A DNA stretch of 64,000 nt. Source: Valencia hispanica (lineage: Eukaryota; Chordata; Actinopteri; Cyprinodontiformes; Valenciidae). The notes below the pieces were generated by a model, which was not told the origin of the DNA, ran no database searches, and saw only the letters and a list, made by a program, of their open reading frames with translations. The stretch lies in assembly GCA_963556495.2 (NCBI GenBank), contig OY747704.1:4438001-4502000 (forward strand), written 5' to 3'. Shown piece by piece: positions 45,560-57,177 of this stretch. The position numbers were made by a program, and so were the translations under genes. The number at the start of each line of letters is the position of its first letter. Within the stretch, counting starts at the first letter, position 1.

Positions 45560-46030
45560 AAGTGTGATGCCTGACATTTTTCCTTATATACAGTGATCTC
45601 TTATTTTAAGAGATCAAAAGAGGGAGATGAAGAGATATAAATTCTGTAAATGTTGTATGAGGGTTTAATTCTGTAGTGCATGTGGAAACACTTAGAAACA
45701 GTTAACAATCAAGAAGAATGTGGTACATCATGTGTGCCTTGTGTGAAGAACCTGTGACCATTCTATGAACGAAGATCTATGTGGGAGGAGTTTCATGGAA
45801 ACTCAACTTTCAATAAAAACTTTGAGCTGACATAGAGCTGTACTCAGTTACTAGAAGTGAGTCCAGCGAACGACGTCTCGCTGTTAAAATATATAATTGT
45901 TGTTTGCTGTTCTTATTGCTCCTTTTTACAGAAATGAACGAGCACGCGGGAAGGTGAAATGAGAGCTCAGAGAGAGCCCAGGGTCATAAATTAAATGTGT
46001 GTCTGTTCCTTTAAGATAGGGTTCAAATTA
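45560..46030 (+). mobile_element. Possible LTR fragment (R-U5 type signals)
   Basis: TTATATACAGTG near 45590 is followed by CAATAAAAACTTTGAGC near 45810, then GTACTCAGTTACTAG and ACGACGTCTCGCTG. This order resembles a retroviral R-U5. Ends and target duplication were not found. Confidence 0.25.
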
Positions 46031-46099
46031 GAGTAAAAACACCTTTCCAACAATACCTTTCAGGATGATCATCGGAGAGTGCAATAGGTTAGTTAGACA

Positions 46100-46793
46100 G
46101 TATTATGTGACTAGTGAAATATGTGAATATGTAAACCCCGTTCAGACAATTCTGCTCCCCTTTCGGCCCAACGTTGCAATATTACATGTCCCTAAAATCG
46201 TACAAAAACAAAGTAATAAATATAAAACACTTTATTTTCAGCCTCAGTGGTCTCCTTTCGAATAAAATCTTTCATGGAGTGCCAAACAAGTTCAATGGGA
46301 TTCATGTTGGGTTGCTCTGTGGAGTTTTCACCCACTTGGTCCTCTCATACACCATGTACGCTCCAGCAGCGGTGTGTGTTGGATCATTGTGCTGGAAGAA
46401 GCAATGGTCAGACCCAAAATATTTCCTTATATATGGTGCAGTGTGTTCTTTAATGATAGCCTCATCAAAGTATTTTCGATCCATTTTTCCCTCGAAAATT
46501 TCCATTGGTCCTGCACCATTCCGGGAGATCATTCCATAAACATGCCGTTCCAACTGATGTTTTGGCTGAGGTTTGGCAATGACATGGTCCTTCCTGTGGA
46601 AACTCTGTCTGGTGTAATGCTCCAATGCAACTGTTGTTTCATCTGTAAAAAGAAAATCATGCCAGGTCTCTCCAGAGTTGTTCCACAGAGTCACCTGTTG
46701 CAGCCTTGCCTCTTTGTTGCATTCTTTTATCATTGGACAGAAGCGGGCCTTGCCCAATTTCCAACCCATTTATCTGCGAGGACAGCGTATAAA
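46100..46793 (-). pseudogene. Tc1-like transposase, C-terminal two thirds
   Basis: On the minus strand the frame reads GWKLGKARFCPMIKECNKEAR, then the catalytic block FTDETTVALEHYTR, PKHQLERHVYGMISRNGAG and IFEGKMDRKYFDEAI. The second Asp is in HNDPTHTAAG. After a frame break near 46315, NPIELVWHSMKDFIRKE supplies the third acidic residue. It ends near 46200. The N-terminal part lies beyond a 5.0-kb LTR element at 51801-52105. Confidence 0.8.
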
Positions 46794-48849
46794 TGTGGTG
46801 GAAAATTGTTATGCAATTAGGAATTAAGTGTATATTCTCTGTTTAGTGAATGCATCTAGGTAAAATGACAAGGTTATTGCTCCAGCTTAATGTTATGAGA
46901 AAGATATATGTGTCAGGTCACCAGAGAGAAAGACGCCGGGGCAGTAACTGAGATATGTATTGTTATGTTGAACCAACATGTGAGAAGCTCAAGGATACTC
47001 TCTGTGTCTTGGGTCACCAATTGTGAGATGTGTCTGCATGCTGACTGAAGGACGTGGAAACACTCCATTATCTTTTCTCATCCTTGTTAAATAATATTTC
47101 CAAAATAGGCTTTTTAATGCATTTGACATGCATTTAGTATCAATGGTTTGCTCGGGATCTCAGGATTATAAATATATCATCGCTCTATCTGAAAAACTAA
47201 ACGCAACAGATCTAGAAAACTGCAATCTTAACATCAAGTGATCTTGGATAAAAATAGATCAAATAAAACAGAGAATATTCCAATTTAAAGCATAATGAAT
47301 GATTGATGATTATGATCTATATTGGTGCATATGAGTCAGATTTAATGTTTAAACTAAACTATATTATCTTGAAAACTTGCTGTAGTTTTAATGGTGATAA
47401 TATAATAATGATTAATTATCTAAACGTGACTCAGTGATTTACTGGAGAATAAATTCCTACATCATTCCTACATCATTTTTGAAAACATATTTGCTGGAAC
47501 ACATTTCCAACAATCATTAATAATGATATTTTTTCTGCAAAGTGCAAATATGAATAAAAATTCTTTAGTCTATTTGATTTATTACGCTGGTTTTTCCAAA
47601 GCAATGCTTCAAATTAATGTGAGAGATGGAAATTAAATTTACCTCATCAATCTAATATTTGAGTATTTTCTAACCAGAATCCATATTAATTTATAGCCTA
47701 TTAAATGGGTGAGCTGTACTCAGTGAGTTACAGCTGTTAGATTTGCGCTAATCAATAAAAGCCTCGGGGGGAAATAATGCACAAAGGTAAATGGTAATAT
47801 AAAATTTGAACTATTGTAACTGATTAAAACTGGTTCGACCTAAAACTATAACACTCTGTGTTCATGAGATAAGGGGCGGCCGCGTTCGGCCCGGGAACCT
47901 TAGCTTGAAAACGTTCTTTTAAGATTCTATGAGAAACGATGCAATTCAACAATAACCTAGATGAATGATGGTTTCTATGTTTAACTAATACTTTTGATAG
48001 AACGTAGCCTAGTCAGTAGTAAATAGAAATAACACGGAAAACGCACTGTTAGAATCGGACATATTGAAAACCAACTCCAGTTAATACAGATGCGATAGCA
48101 GTATGAAAGTATTTCAGTCTTTTGAGTAATTTACAAAAAACGAATAGAAAAAAACGCGGGTAAAAACTCTAAGGTTAATCTTAGCCAGCGAGTTATTAAC
48201 TACAATGTTTTAAAAATGATCTGAAATAAAGTCCGTTGCAGATTTAATATGATTCTCTAGTTGCTAATCAGCTAATGGAGCCACAAGCTTCTTTCTTACG
48301 ACCGATGTGCTGCGATTCTCTGGTTGTAAACAATCACAGATCCCGACACTGATGAAGCGTTGATAGCGCTCTGCGGCTGGAACTCTAAAAATAGGAATTT
48401 GAACACTTGTTTTGACGAAAAGTTTAGTCTTGACTTTTCAGTTACTTCCTGGATGTTAACGAGTCCTGGTTAGTCAAACTGTTTGTTTTTTGCGCAAAAC
48501 CACTTCCTGTTTCAAACATGAGCTTTCCAAATTAAAATACGGTAATGCTTAACTTCATGAATCATGCTTTTATTTTCCCACGAAGGGGAACTTCTGCTGT
48601 ACCGGCAGCAAAGTGACAGATAATAGAAGCATTTAGATAATAGACTGTACATACATTTAGATTCACACAAAGGAGGTAGAAATCATAAAACAAAGTTAGG
48701 ATTAGAACATTAAATGATAAAGAATAAAGCTTTAGCCATACCTCGACCAAACGAACTTTTCCTTAATGATAGTAATGTTTAATAAAAATGTTAAATAGTA
48801 AGGACGCATTTGGGATACACTAGGCTACCTGTTTCAGCTGCATATGATG

Positions 48850-48930
48850 TTCTTCTGTACAGCACCTTGGTCGGCCTCGGCTGTGTATAAACGTGCTATA
48901 TAAATAAAGTGGTATGGTATATGTGAAAAT
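48850..48930 (+). mobile_element. LINE/SINE 3' tail
   Basis: GTACAGCACCTTGGTCGGCC and ACGTGCTATATAAATAAAG form the characteristic 3' tail of L2-related elements. Nothing upstream is recognisable. Confidence 0.5.
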
Positions 48931-49784
48931 TATGCATTTAGTGCAATCTTTAAGCCAACAGGTGTGACCTACACACACAGTGGGGTTTAAAATTACTTGG
49001 TTTCTATTTTTTTAAATTTAGTTTACTTCATTAAGACGAATGATGATAAAAATAGATTCAGAATTTCGGTCACTGTTCTACAGACAGGACAAATGTGGAA
49101 AATATTCAGTTAACACTTGTGCGCATTATTTGCTATAGATCGAAAAAAAAAAAAAAAACAGGGTGTCAGAATAAAAAATGTGAGACCTACTATCAAACCG
49201 CAGTTAAATTCTATTCAGTTGCAACACTTTTTGATGTTTGAGGGGTTTTTTGTGTGTTCCTTTTAATAAAAGATTAAATGAAACAGGAGTAACAAGGCTA
49301 ATTTTAAAATATAAGCTGTCTAAAGTACTGAGTAGAGGTAAAAGTGGGCAAATAGATAATTACTCCGGTAAAGTATAAAGTATAACTCAAGTCCTACACA
49401 GAAACTGGAATGAAGAAAAGTTTATTTCGTAAGCAAGAGTATCAGGTACAGGTAAAAAGGTTACTTGACATAGTTGTTATTAAATTGATGAGGCATACTC
49501 AAATCTGAATGTGCAACTGAGTTAGATAAATTGAATTAGAGATGTTTTACAGTTGTACAGGTTTTAAAATTGTGCATTTAGAATAAATGCATTATTTTTT
49601 TCCAAGGAGTTAACAGAGAATAAACTGTAAGAAACAGATGAGCAAATAACAGCAGCAGAGATATTAATTAGGTAAATAAACTGTGTCCTGAGTAAAACAA
49701 TTTTAACTAAGGTGGTTGCAAAGATAATCCTTACTGTAACATCAATTAGATTCTGGAAAAGCAGGGTCTGAAGAAGTTGTCTAA

Positions 49785-49845
49785 TTCAATTCAAAATACT
49801 TTATTGATCCCAGAGGGAAATGAAGTGTTGTTGTAGCTAATGCAA
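49785..49845 (-). mobile_element. Rex1 3' tail
   Basis: AATACTTTATTGATCCCAGA and GTGTTGTTGTAGCT match the end of the Rex1 at 10127-10195. It is a very short 5'-truncated insertion. Confidence 0.75.
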
Positions 49846-49910
49846 GTAGGACTAAAATTCTGTAATACATTAGGTAACTATGTGGGGAACTTATTAGTTT
49901 GTTTTGTTTT

Positions 49911-49975
49911 TGCAAGGCAAGGTAAGGCAATTTTATTTGTATAGCACACTTTCAACAACAAGGTAATTCAAATAT
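49911..49975 (-). mobile_element. L2 3' tail
   Basis: On the minus strand CTTGTTGTTGAAAGTGTGCT and ACAAATAAAATTGCC match the end of the L2 fragment at 18118-18155. It is an extremely truncated insertion next to a Rex1 tail. Confidence 0.75.
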
Positions 49976-50196
49976 AAGAACCTAATTGCGAACCTAAATG
50001 ATTGGGATATGATCATCTGGGGGTTGAAGCTGCCTCCGCAGCGACAGCAGCAGGATACACAGGTTCTGAGGTTATGCCTTATGCATGACCTTTAAACCTA
50101 CTATGTTTCTTTTCTTGACACTGGAGAAGCGGTTGAAGTTATTGTTTCCTTGTTTCTTGATTTTTAAGGCATGTGCAAGACGATGCCTTAAAAAAG

Positions 50197-50209
50197 GGGG
50201 GGGGGGGAT
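50197..50209 (+). repeat. Poly-G tract
   Basis: An uninterrupted G run of about a dozen bases after an A run. Confidence 0.85.
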
Positions 50210-51357
50210 TGGATTTGATAGTAATTGGAACAGATTTTTAAGGGATTATGAAGAGAATTGTAACTTGCAAGTAATTGGGTTTCTTGTGAATCATAACTCT
50301 GTCATAAATTAATGAGGGTTTTTTTTTACTGCCTGGACTTGACATCTGACTTCATATTCCATTTCGGTTTGGGTTCAGACTTGTAGTACATATTGTGTCT
50401 GGGAACTTTACAAAGTTTTAATTTGATCTGAAAACCTTCTTTACTTCTTGCTGGGAGTAGTTGATTCTTGGGATTTTTTACTCTCACAAGTTGGAATGGT
50501 TGGTTGTCTTTTTCTTGGCATGGATTTAGTACAGAGTGATTTGGAGACATTTGCCTTAATCGTAATCTAGCTTCAGTTGATGAGGTTTGGCTCATTTACC
50601 AGGTTGTGAGTTGTTTAGAATTGCTTTTGCACACAGTTGCATCAGGCTGTCTGAAACCATACTCCGAGGGTGTGGGTTCCACTTAATCACTTGTCATAAT
50701 CATCCTATTCATCTTTTGTGAATTGGCTCACCTATGTTTGAACATCAATGCTCTAATACCTAATTAGCTCAGCTCCCAAGGGTCGCATTGGGAGGTTCTC
50801 ACTGAAGGACCTTCTGAGGGGTGATCACTCTCTCCTTTCCGGGGAAGGACTGATCGGTGGCTACGGGTCACTGGATGCTGGCGGAGGCTGACTTCACGGC
50901 AACAGACAACAAACAGCGCAAGGGAAGAGTATACATTTCAACATCTAGTGTTGATGTAATACCCTCTGAAGTGTACTGGAAGATGCTACATAATTTCTCC
51001 TTTATTCTGTGTTTTTATCTAGAACATCCTGACCGATGACGAGACCTGTGGATGGCCGCCTCTGGGGCGAGGGGCTGTTGAGATGACATTTTGCCCACAA
51101 GAAAATGGCGTAAGAAGACCCCGTGGGTTTTCGGTCTCAATGCACAGGAGTCTCAGCAAAGTCATCTGGAAGGATCTAATATTTGTCACTGTGAGCTAAT
51201 TCCATGGCCAAGCATGTCTCATGTCTGATTGTAATTTGTGTTTTGAACATTGTTTTTTTTTTTATCAACCTACCAACCTTTTAGGGAGATTTGTGATAGC
51301 ACTTTTGAATTTTCCTTTAAATTTATGGTATTATTTAAGTTAATAAAAGCAGGGAAT

Positions 51358-51800
51358 TGTGGTGGAAAATTGTTATGCAATTAGGAATTAAGTGTATATT
51401 CTCTGTTTAGTGAATGCATCTAGGGTAAAATGACAAGGTTATTGCTCCAGCTTAATGTTATGAGAAAGATATATGTGTCAGGTCACCAGAGAGAAAGACG
51501 CCGGGGCAGTAAGATAACAGTCTGGCCTTCGGATGTGCTGCTTTATGCGTTGATATAAGACTCGTGTGAAGCAGTTCTCTGGAGGCGGGGCGTGAACGTT
51601 GGAGAAGACATCTACAGAGATAAACAATGATTGCTGAATACTATTTAAGCGGTTAGTTACAAAGGTTGGTTAGGGTGATGCACAAATAACTGTCTCCTCC
51701 GTGTTCTGGCCAGACATGTTTGAATTAAATACTTAAACGCCTTCTTGGACTCAAGTCTTCTTTATAATGGAAACCCTGAGATACTATTTTTGCCATTACA
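51358..51800 (+). repeat. Complete LTR, 443 bp
   Basis: TGTGGTGG to CCATTACA, with imperfect terminal inversion. A TATA-like CTATTTAAGCGG near 51642 and a GAATTAAATA region near 51722 could serve as promoter and poly(A) signals. Confidence 0.7.
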
Positions 51801-52105
51801 TACTTGTCAAACACACTCGAACATGAAAATCTGACTGATTTTCTGCTGTACTGCCAGGGCCGTCATCTCGTCGCTTGATTTGGTAATTTCATCAATGGCA
51901 ACCAGGATAGCACTGTGAGAAGAATAAAAATTTAGACAAATCCAAAATCATTAGAATTTGCTCGTAGCAAATATTGTGTGTTTTACATTTATCCATGGAT
52001 GTGAAACTTACGTACCTGTGCATTTTTTTCAGACTTGACCGGCAGGGTTGCAGTTCCTTGTAGTGCTTTCTTAGAGCTCTTTGTGAAAGTTTGATGCCCT
52101 GGTCT
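51801..52105 (-). pseudogene. Tc1-like transposase, N-terminal part
   Basis: On the minus strand GIKLSQRALRKHYKELQPC is followed, after stops, by SSDEMTALAVQQKISQIF. This is a helix-turn-helix type region that belongs before GWKLGKARFCP at 46793. With 46100-46793 it makes one transposase gene split by the LTR element. Its own 5' end is cut by the gypsy fragment. Confidence 0.6.
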
Positions 52106-52867
52106 GCTACATTTTTATGATATGTTCCAGATAATGGGTGTCAATTCACATCTCATGTTTTTGCCTCGTTTCCTATATGCTCAACTGTCTATTATCCACA
52201 AGCAAATGGTGCTATTGAAAGAATCAAAAGAGTACTAAAAGACTGGTTACAGACAAAACTCACAAACCATGGAAACAAGTTGTGACTGAGATATTACAAA
52301 CCTATCGAGCTACACCACATGCGACAACAGGCACTCCACCATTTGGGTTGCTGAAGAAGCAGAAAGATGCGCACAAAACTACACATACTTCCTGTTTCAC
52401 ATAAATTAAAATCCCCATCACAAGTCAAAGAAACTGTGAAGTAAAGACAACAAAAGAGTAAGGAGTGCACAGATAATATGGTTGGAGCAAAGATCCCTAG
52501 AAGTTAATTTTGATGAAATCGAGGTGTCTGAAGATGTTCACCATAATCCATCTGAATTATGTCCAAGACAAAGTCAGAGATCGAGAAGAACCCCTAAATG
52601 ATTAACACCTTTTGTTAGATAAATTACAAGCTGGGACTAGCAAACAAAATGAAAAAAATGTGTTATTCCTTGGTTCTATTCTAAGGAAAATACCTATGTT
52701 TATCCGTTATGTTTAAGGGATACTCTTTATGTTACCTGACGTTTTGCGTTATGCTGTATTTACTTGCTATAATAATCTAATGGCAATGTTTAATAGTACT
52801 TAAGAGGAAAATGTTTTTATTTTATTTCTGGTTCTTGCAGAAGTAATTCATTTAAGGAAGGTAAGAA
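52106..52867 (+). pseudogene. Gypsy-type integrase remnant
   Basis: The frame near 52125 encodes DNGCQFTSHVFASF, then VYYPQANGAIERIKRVLKDW. These are the second Asp and the Glu of the integrase D-D-E core. After a frameshift near 52260 it continues with a region that would read QTYRATPHATTGTPPFGLL. Further downstream is low-quality coding to about 52600, then AT-rich sequence leading to a polypurine tract (AAGGAAGGTAAGA) before the LTR. Confidence 0.8.
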
Positions 52868-53033
52868 TGTTGTGTCTTGTTAGACATATCTGCTCCAGGA
52901 GGAGGCGCTGTTATTCAGTAGTTCTGTGATGCTGATGTGGGCATGAGAGAAGAAATAAAACATGTAAAATGGAGTATACAGAAGTGGTTTGGCTCTGATT
53001 ATTACGCTCAACATCGCAACCAAATACTACACA
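52868..53033 (+). repeat. Short 3' LTR of the gypsy remnant
   Basis: TGTTGTG at 52868 to CTACA at about 53031, with AGAAATAAAAC near 52955 as poly(A) signal. It lies directly after a polypurine tract and the integrase remnant. Short LTRs of this size are known from mag-type gypsy elements. Confidence 0.6.
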
Positions 53034-53034
53034 A

Positions 53035-53054
53035 GTGGAGATTAAAATCTCCAC
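53035..53054. repeat. 20-bp near-perfect palindrome
   Basis: GTGGAGATT and AATCTCCAC are separated by AA, giving a 9-bp stem directly at the LTR end. This could be chance or part of the integration site. Confidence 0.6.
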
Positions 53055-54569
53055 GTGTTAAAACTCAATCATACTGAGGCATAATTCCTCGCAGTAGATC
53101 TGCAAAGTCATCAATAACGTATTTGTTATACTTAGATGGTTCAGTATATAAGAGTGTCCAACACCAGGAATATGTAGATCTAAGCATATTAATTTTCTAA
53201 AGGGCCCAGTCAAAGACGGGAACTAAATGCAACTGAGAATTTGTGGAATGACATGAAAACTGATGTAAATTCTTATGAAATGTAATAACAATAACATAAC
53301 TATGTACGTAACTTTCTACGGCAAGTTTGGGATTTGTAGAAAAATACGTGGCGGAAAAAAGTGCGCAACTTTAAGCACACTAAGGACCTTGCTGCTTACG
53401 TACATTTTGAACATGGAGGACACTGGCAGCGTAGCCAGTAAGATGGGAAAATGGTGAATTTAAGCCACATTTTCGGATTTGTAGAGCTTCGCACACACGT
53501 CACGAACACACCCAGTAGACCCCGACCCCCATGTCTGAATGGAGATAAAAATGAAAATCGGAATAAAATATGTTGCATTTAAGTATTATATTACAGTAGT
53601 TCATATGTATGTCTTCAGATTACACAGCAATTGCACTTATTAGTGCATTGATTGTGATGAGTACACATATAAATACTCAATTGACACACGTGCATAATGC
53701 TGCACAATGAATGCGCTCTCTGGTGGATTCAGATATTTGCCTTTTCTGCAGCTATTGCCCCCTATTGATGGTTTTGTGTATTTTATTTTGTTAACCTGAA
53801 CAAGAAAGGAAGTAAGGTCACGTTCCCCTCTAAGCCACTTCCTTTTGGTGGCCATTTTCCTCACGATCTATCCAGCAGCAGCCAGATGTGCTTATCTGTT
53901 GCCATCCATGCCTTTACAAGTTAATAAGCGGCATCGTCTGTAAGTTATATTGTTTGTTATCATTGAAGCAACACGTACATATTGTTATTTGTTTTGGGAA
54001 AGTGGCATTTTGTAGTTTACTTCTAATTTTGAAAAAAAATTACAACTAAGTCCGTTTTTTAAATTTATTTCATAAGCTATGTTATTTTCTGTGATGTTTT
54101 GATTGTACATATACTTAATCAGTGTGTTTTAATCTGACATTTTATTTGAAGAGTCATTAACCAGAGAAATAGTAGGCTGTATGTTGATGTAACACTTCTT
54201 TTATTCCTGATTTTGTCAACAGTTTCACACTTATCCTGATTAAACCATCCAACTCAACATATCGGCCTGTTCCTTGGAGTTTGGTTAGGAGAGTGTTTAG
54301 CTATCTCTATAACGAAGTCCACGTTCATGGGAACAACACTTGAATGCGCTCATTGAAAATCTGCCACTAGCAGCATCCGGATGGGGGAGCCCATGTAGAT
54401 TTCTTAAAGCAGTTCTAATAGATCTGTGCTGAACTTGGCCCGGTGTTTGATCTACAGACCCACTGGAACCGTGCATCCTGCCCATTTTGCACATTCTGGC
54501 TGTGGCATTCTGTCTCTCTCTTTGCCTCTTTTTCATGTCAGGGACGCTGCTGCAACAATGCTGTGTAAC
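53055..54569. other. No gene seen; old DNA-transposon fragments likely
   Basis: The part around 53320-53480 with TGCGCAACTTTAAGCAC and CATGGAGGACACTGGCAG resembles a dispersed fish DNA-element repeat from memory. No transposase and no clear ends were seen. Confidence 0.35.
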
Positions 54570-54960
54570 CTGGAGCTCTTCAGGTTATTTTTCATGGATT
54601 ATACTTTTTAAATGTAGACTTAAAATGCACCTTTTCTGTCAAGCTTTAAATATCTAGGAGTGCTGAAATTTGTAATGTTTTGCTTTAATTTAGTTTTTAT
54701 TTCCTTGAATTTTCTTTTATTCCAATCTTATTGTTGCAACAAGAAGTAATCATGTCATTCAAACTTTATATTTATTGTTCTTATTTGTTTATCGCTTGTG
54801 ATGCTGATTTTTTAATCTTGTTACTCGTGTTGTCTTGTTACAGATTTTCTCATTACTCTTTGTATTTTTATTTTTTAATGTGAAGCACTTTTGGTCACCT
54901 TTTGGCTGAGTAAAACTATAAATAGATAAATGTTGATTGGTTGATTGAAATAAAACCTCC
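54570..54960 (+). mobile_element. LINE 3' end (L2/CR1-like)
   Basis: TTTAAATGTAGACTTAAAATG with CACCTTTTCTGTCAAGC encodes FKCRLKMHLFCQAL, the usual last block of L2-like ORF2. The tail ATGTGAAGCACTTTTGGTCACC to TATAAATAGATAAATG follows at 54880-54935. It is strongly 5'-truncated. Confidence 0.5.
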
Positions 54961-55453
54961 TAGTCTTTGAGCTTTCTCCGCCTCTCGGTTGCCGTGGGTA
55001 CCCTTAAAACCCTCATATCAGCCAGCTTAAGTCTATACAGAATATTCACTAGGTACTTTGCATTGACCGTTTGACCGTTTAAAGCAGAAAGTGGGTGTGT
55101 AGGAGGCGGACATGATCCAAAAAAACGTGAGTAAATTTTTAGGTAGATTGTGATTTATAAAGTGGAAATTGCGTGCAGCTGTGCGCACTCAAAATCTGAT
55201 AGATCTGAAATTTACTTGGCTTACTTGGAATAAGTAATTTTTTTTTGCTGAGCTTAGGTACTGTTTTAGTAAGGATTCTACGCAAAGTTTTATAAATGAT
55301 ACCCTTAAATATTAAATAATGATACTGTATTTTGGAAAAAAAATATTTGGTGAATAATTAATTCATTTTGAAGGACAGCCTTGTCTTGCAAAAGTATTCA
55401 TATCTGTTTTATTAGTTTGTCACGTTTCAAAAACAAACTTCAGAATAATGTAT
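54961..55453. other. No gene; MITE-like end near 55260-55310
   Basis: AGGAGGCGGACATGATCC and TTTATAAATGATACCC resemble ends of non-autonomous DNA elements like the one ending at 3370. The boundaries are unclear. Confidence 0.3.
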
Positions 55454-56500
55454 TGTTGTGTTCCATTTTCCACAAATGAACTGAACAGACTGTTGGACGG
55501 CTGGAAGCCATTTTCCCAGATGGACTGAGCACCCCACCTTTTCCAGCAATCCTAGCGGTGACCCCCAACACATACTCCTATTGGCCCATGACCAACCATG
55601 GTGACATCAACGATGACATCATGGCCAAAGGGCTATAAGAAGGTGGTGGCGGTCATTTCAAATTGTTCATAGCAGAGGTTCTCAGCAGAAACTCCTGCTA
55701 CACAGAGGACATCTCACCAGTTAAGATTATCTTTTGTTCTGACCCGCTGGACCAGGGAGAACTCTTATTTCAACGCTAAGAAGTGCCCATCCTGTTTGTA
55801 TATCCAGTTTGGGCTATATCAGGACTGTTCCAAGACAGTTTTTACGACTTCGACCTGCAAGCTGTCCGGCCTGCAGTTGGGACACACGGCCCTAAAAATC
55901 CTGCGCAGGTTTTCTAATTCTTCCTTTTCTTGCTCAACTACGGACACATTTTGCTGGACTGGACCTTCCTCAAAGCAAAGTAGGACTGAACCAGTTAATT
56001 TATGCTAATCTTGTGTCTGGGCAGATAAATAGGGAAAATAGAGTTTTTTATGAGTTAGATCTTGTTCATTGTTGGTTTAAATTGTTTTTAAGCGCTGAAC
56101 CTGTTGGCTCATTTAGCGTTGCCGCACGCATTCGTTTGGGCTGTATCATTTGCTGCGTTTTAAACAGGTTTTTATCCTGAGCAGATCCCACACTTTCTTT
56201 CTCTCCCTCGTTTTTCTCTCTCTCGCTCTCTGATCACCTGGTTGGCAGAGTCGGGCTCGGTCCAACCTGCTATAGCTGGTCTGTTAGCTAACTCCATTGT
56301 TCCTTTGTCTGTTAGTTAAAGCTGTGGCCTGCGTTTAGCCAAAGCTAGTTTTATGGCCCTTTGTCTCCAGACACTCCATGTGCTGTCCTCCATCTTGGCC
56401 AGAGGTAAATTTATGGCCCCTTGTCCCACAGGCTATCTTAGTTGAGTCCCCTGGAGTGAGAGCCACCTCCCTTTTTGAACACACCTCACTGTGCACTGAG
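55454..56500 (+). mobile_element. Retroviral-type LTR, second copy (truncated)
   Basis: It starts TGTTGTGTTCC and is collinear with the minus-strand copy at 43729-42367. Shared landmarks are CCAGCAATCCTAGC, GACCCCCAAC, a promoter-like GGCTATAAGAAGG (near 55633), TTTTGTTCTGACCCGCTGG and TCTGGGCAGATAAA. Similarity fades near 56500, before the terminal CCAACA and PBS. It lies in inverted orientation to the first copy, 12 kb away. Confidence 0.65.
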
Positions 56501-57177
56501 GTTACCAAAATTTTATTTGTAAATATTACATTTAGAAAATCCAAAAGACAAAAAGAAAATTGTCTATATAGCCTAAAGTGTAAAACAAGAAGTTTAGGTG
56601 GATGGCCATGTCTTGGTAGGTTTGCTGTTCCATATTCTCCATTTTAGGATAATAGATTGAAAAGTTCTCCCTAATGCCCAAAGCTAGAGATATTGCTTTA
56701 AAACCCAACTCTTCTTTGAAGTCGTCCACAGCTTTACTACTGACCTGTCTGCTGAAATCCTACACATGGTGCTCACCTCTATCAAACAAAAAAGGGATTT
56801 TTGAATGTAATTCATTGAAATTGATTTTATTTTACGATATCAAAGTAAAGGGGGCTGATTTTGGACATAGCACATGTTCAGATGTTTATTTTGAGGAAAT
56901 CCTTAATGATAATGATTCACAACTTTGTGTTGGTATACCACATACAATTGTAAAGAAATGATACATAATGAAAAATATTGAAGTTTCTCATAACATGAAA
57001 GTGTAAAAAAGAAGTATAAATACTTTTCAATAAAAAAAATACACCCTGCCTTTTGTGCACAGGAGGGGGTGTGCACTCCAGAGATTGGCAGTTCAAGAAC
57101 ACACAGTGTTCACACACACAAACACTCAGAGAAATATTAAAACTATTTCAAACATTATTATTTTGTGAAGGCAAAGC
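56501..57177. other. No gene seen
   Basis: AT-rich DNA. An ORF at 56674-56961 has no domain and no hydrophobic or repeat features. Confidence 0.4.

Larger units (their letters stand above)
46948..51357. other. Interior between LTR copies, no gene recognised
   Basis: ORFs reach at most 89 codons and contain no retroviral motif. A GC-rich island (GGGGCGGCCGCG) at 47874-47886 and several AT-rich stretches are seen. The complement of the frame at 50326-50595 is Lys/Pro/Gln-rich, but nothing links it to gag. Confidence 0.4.
46794..51800 (+). mobile_element. Degraded LTR element inserted into a Tc1-like gene
   Basis: The first 154 bp of an LTR at 46794-46947 repeat almost perfectly (one 1-bp difference seen) at 51358-51512, the start of a complete 443-bp LTR (51358-51800, TGTGGTGG to CCATTACA). 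AAAAGCAGGGAAT before 51358 is a plausible polypurine tract. The internal 4.4 kb has no recognisable gag or pol and contains LINE tails (48850-48930, 49785-49975). The element is thus non-autonomous or badly decayed. No target duplication could be shown. Confidence 0.6.
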
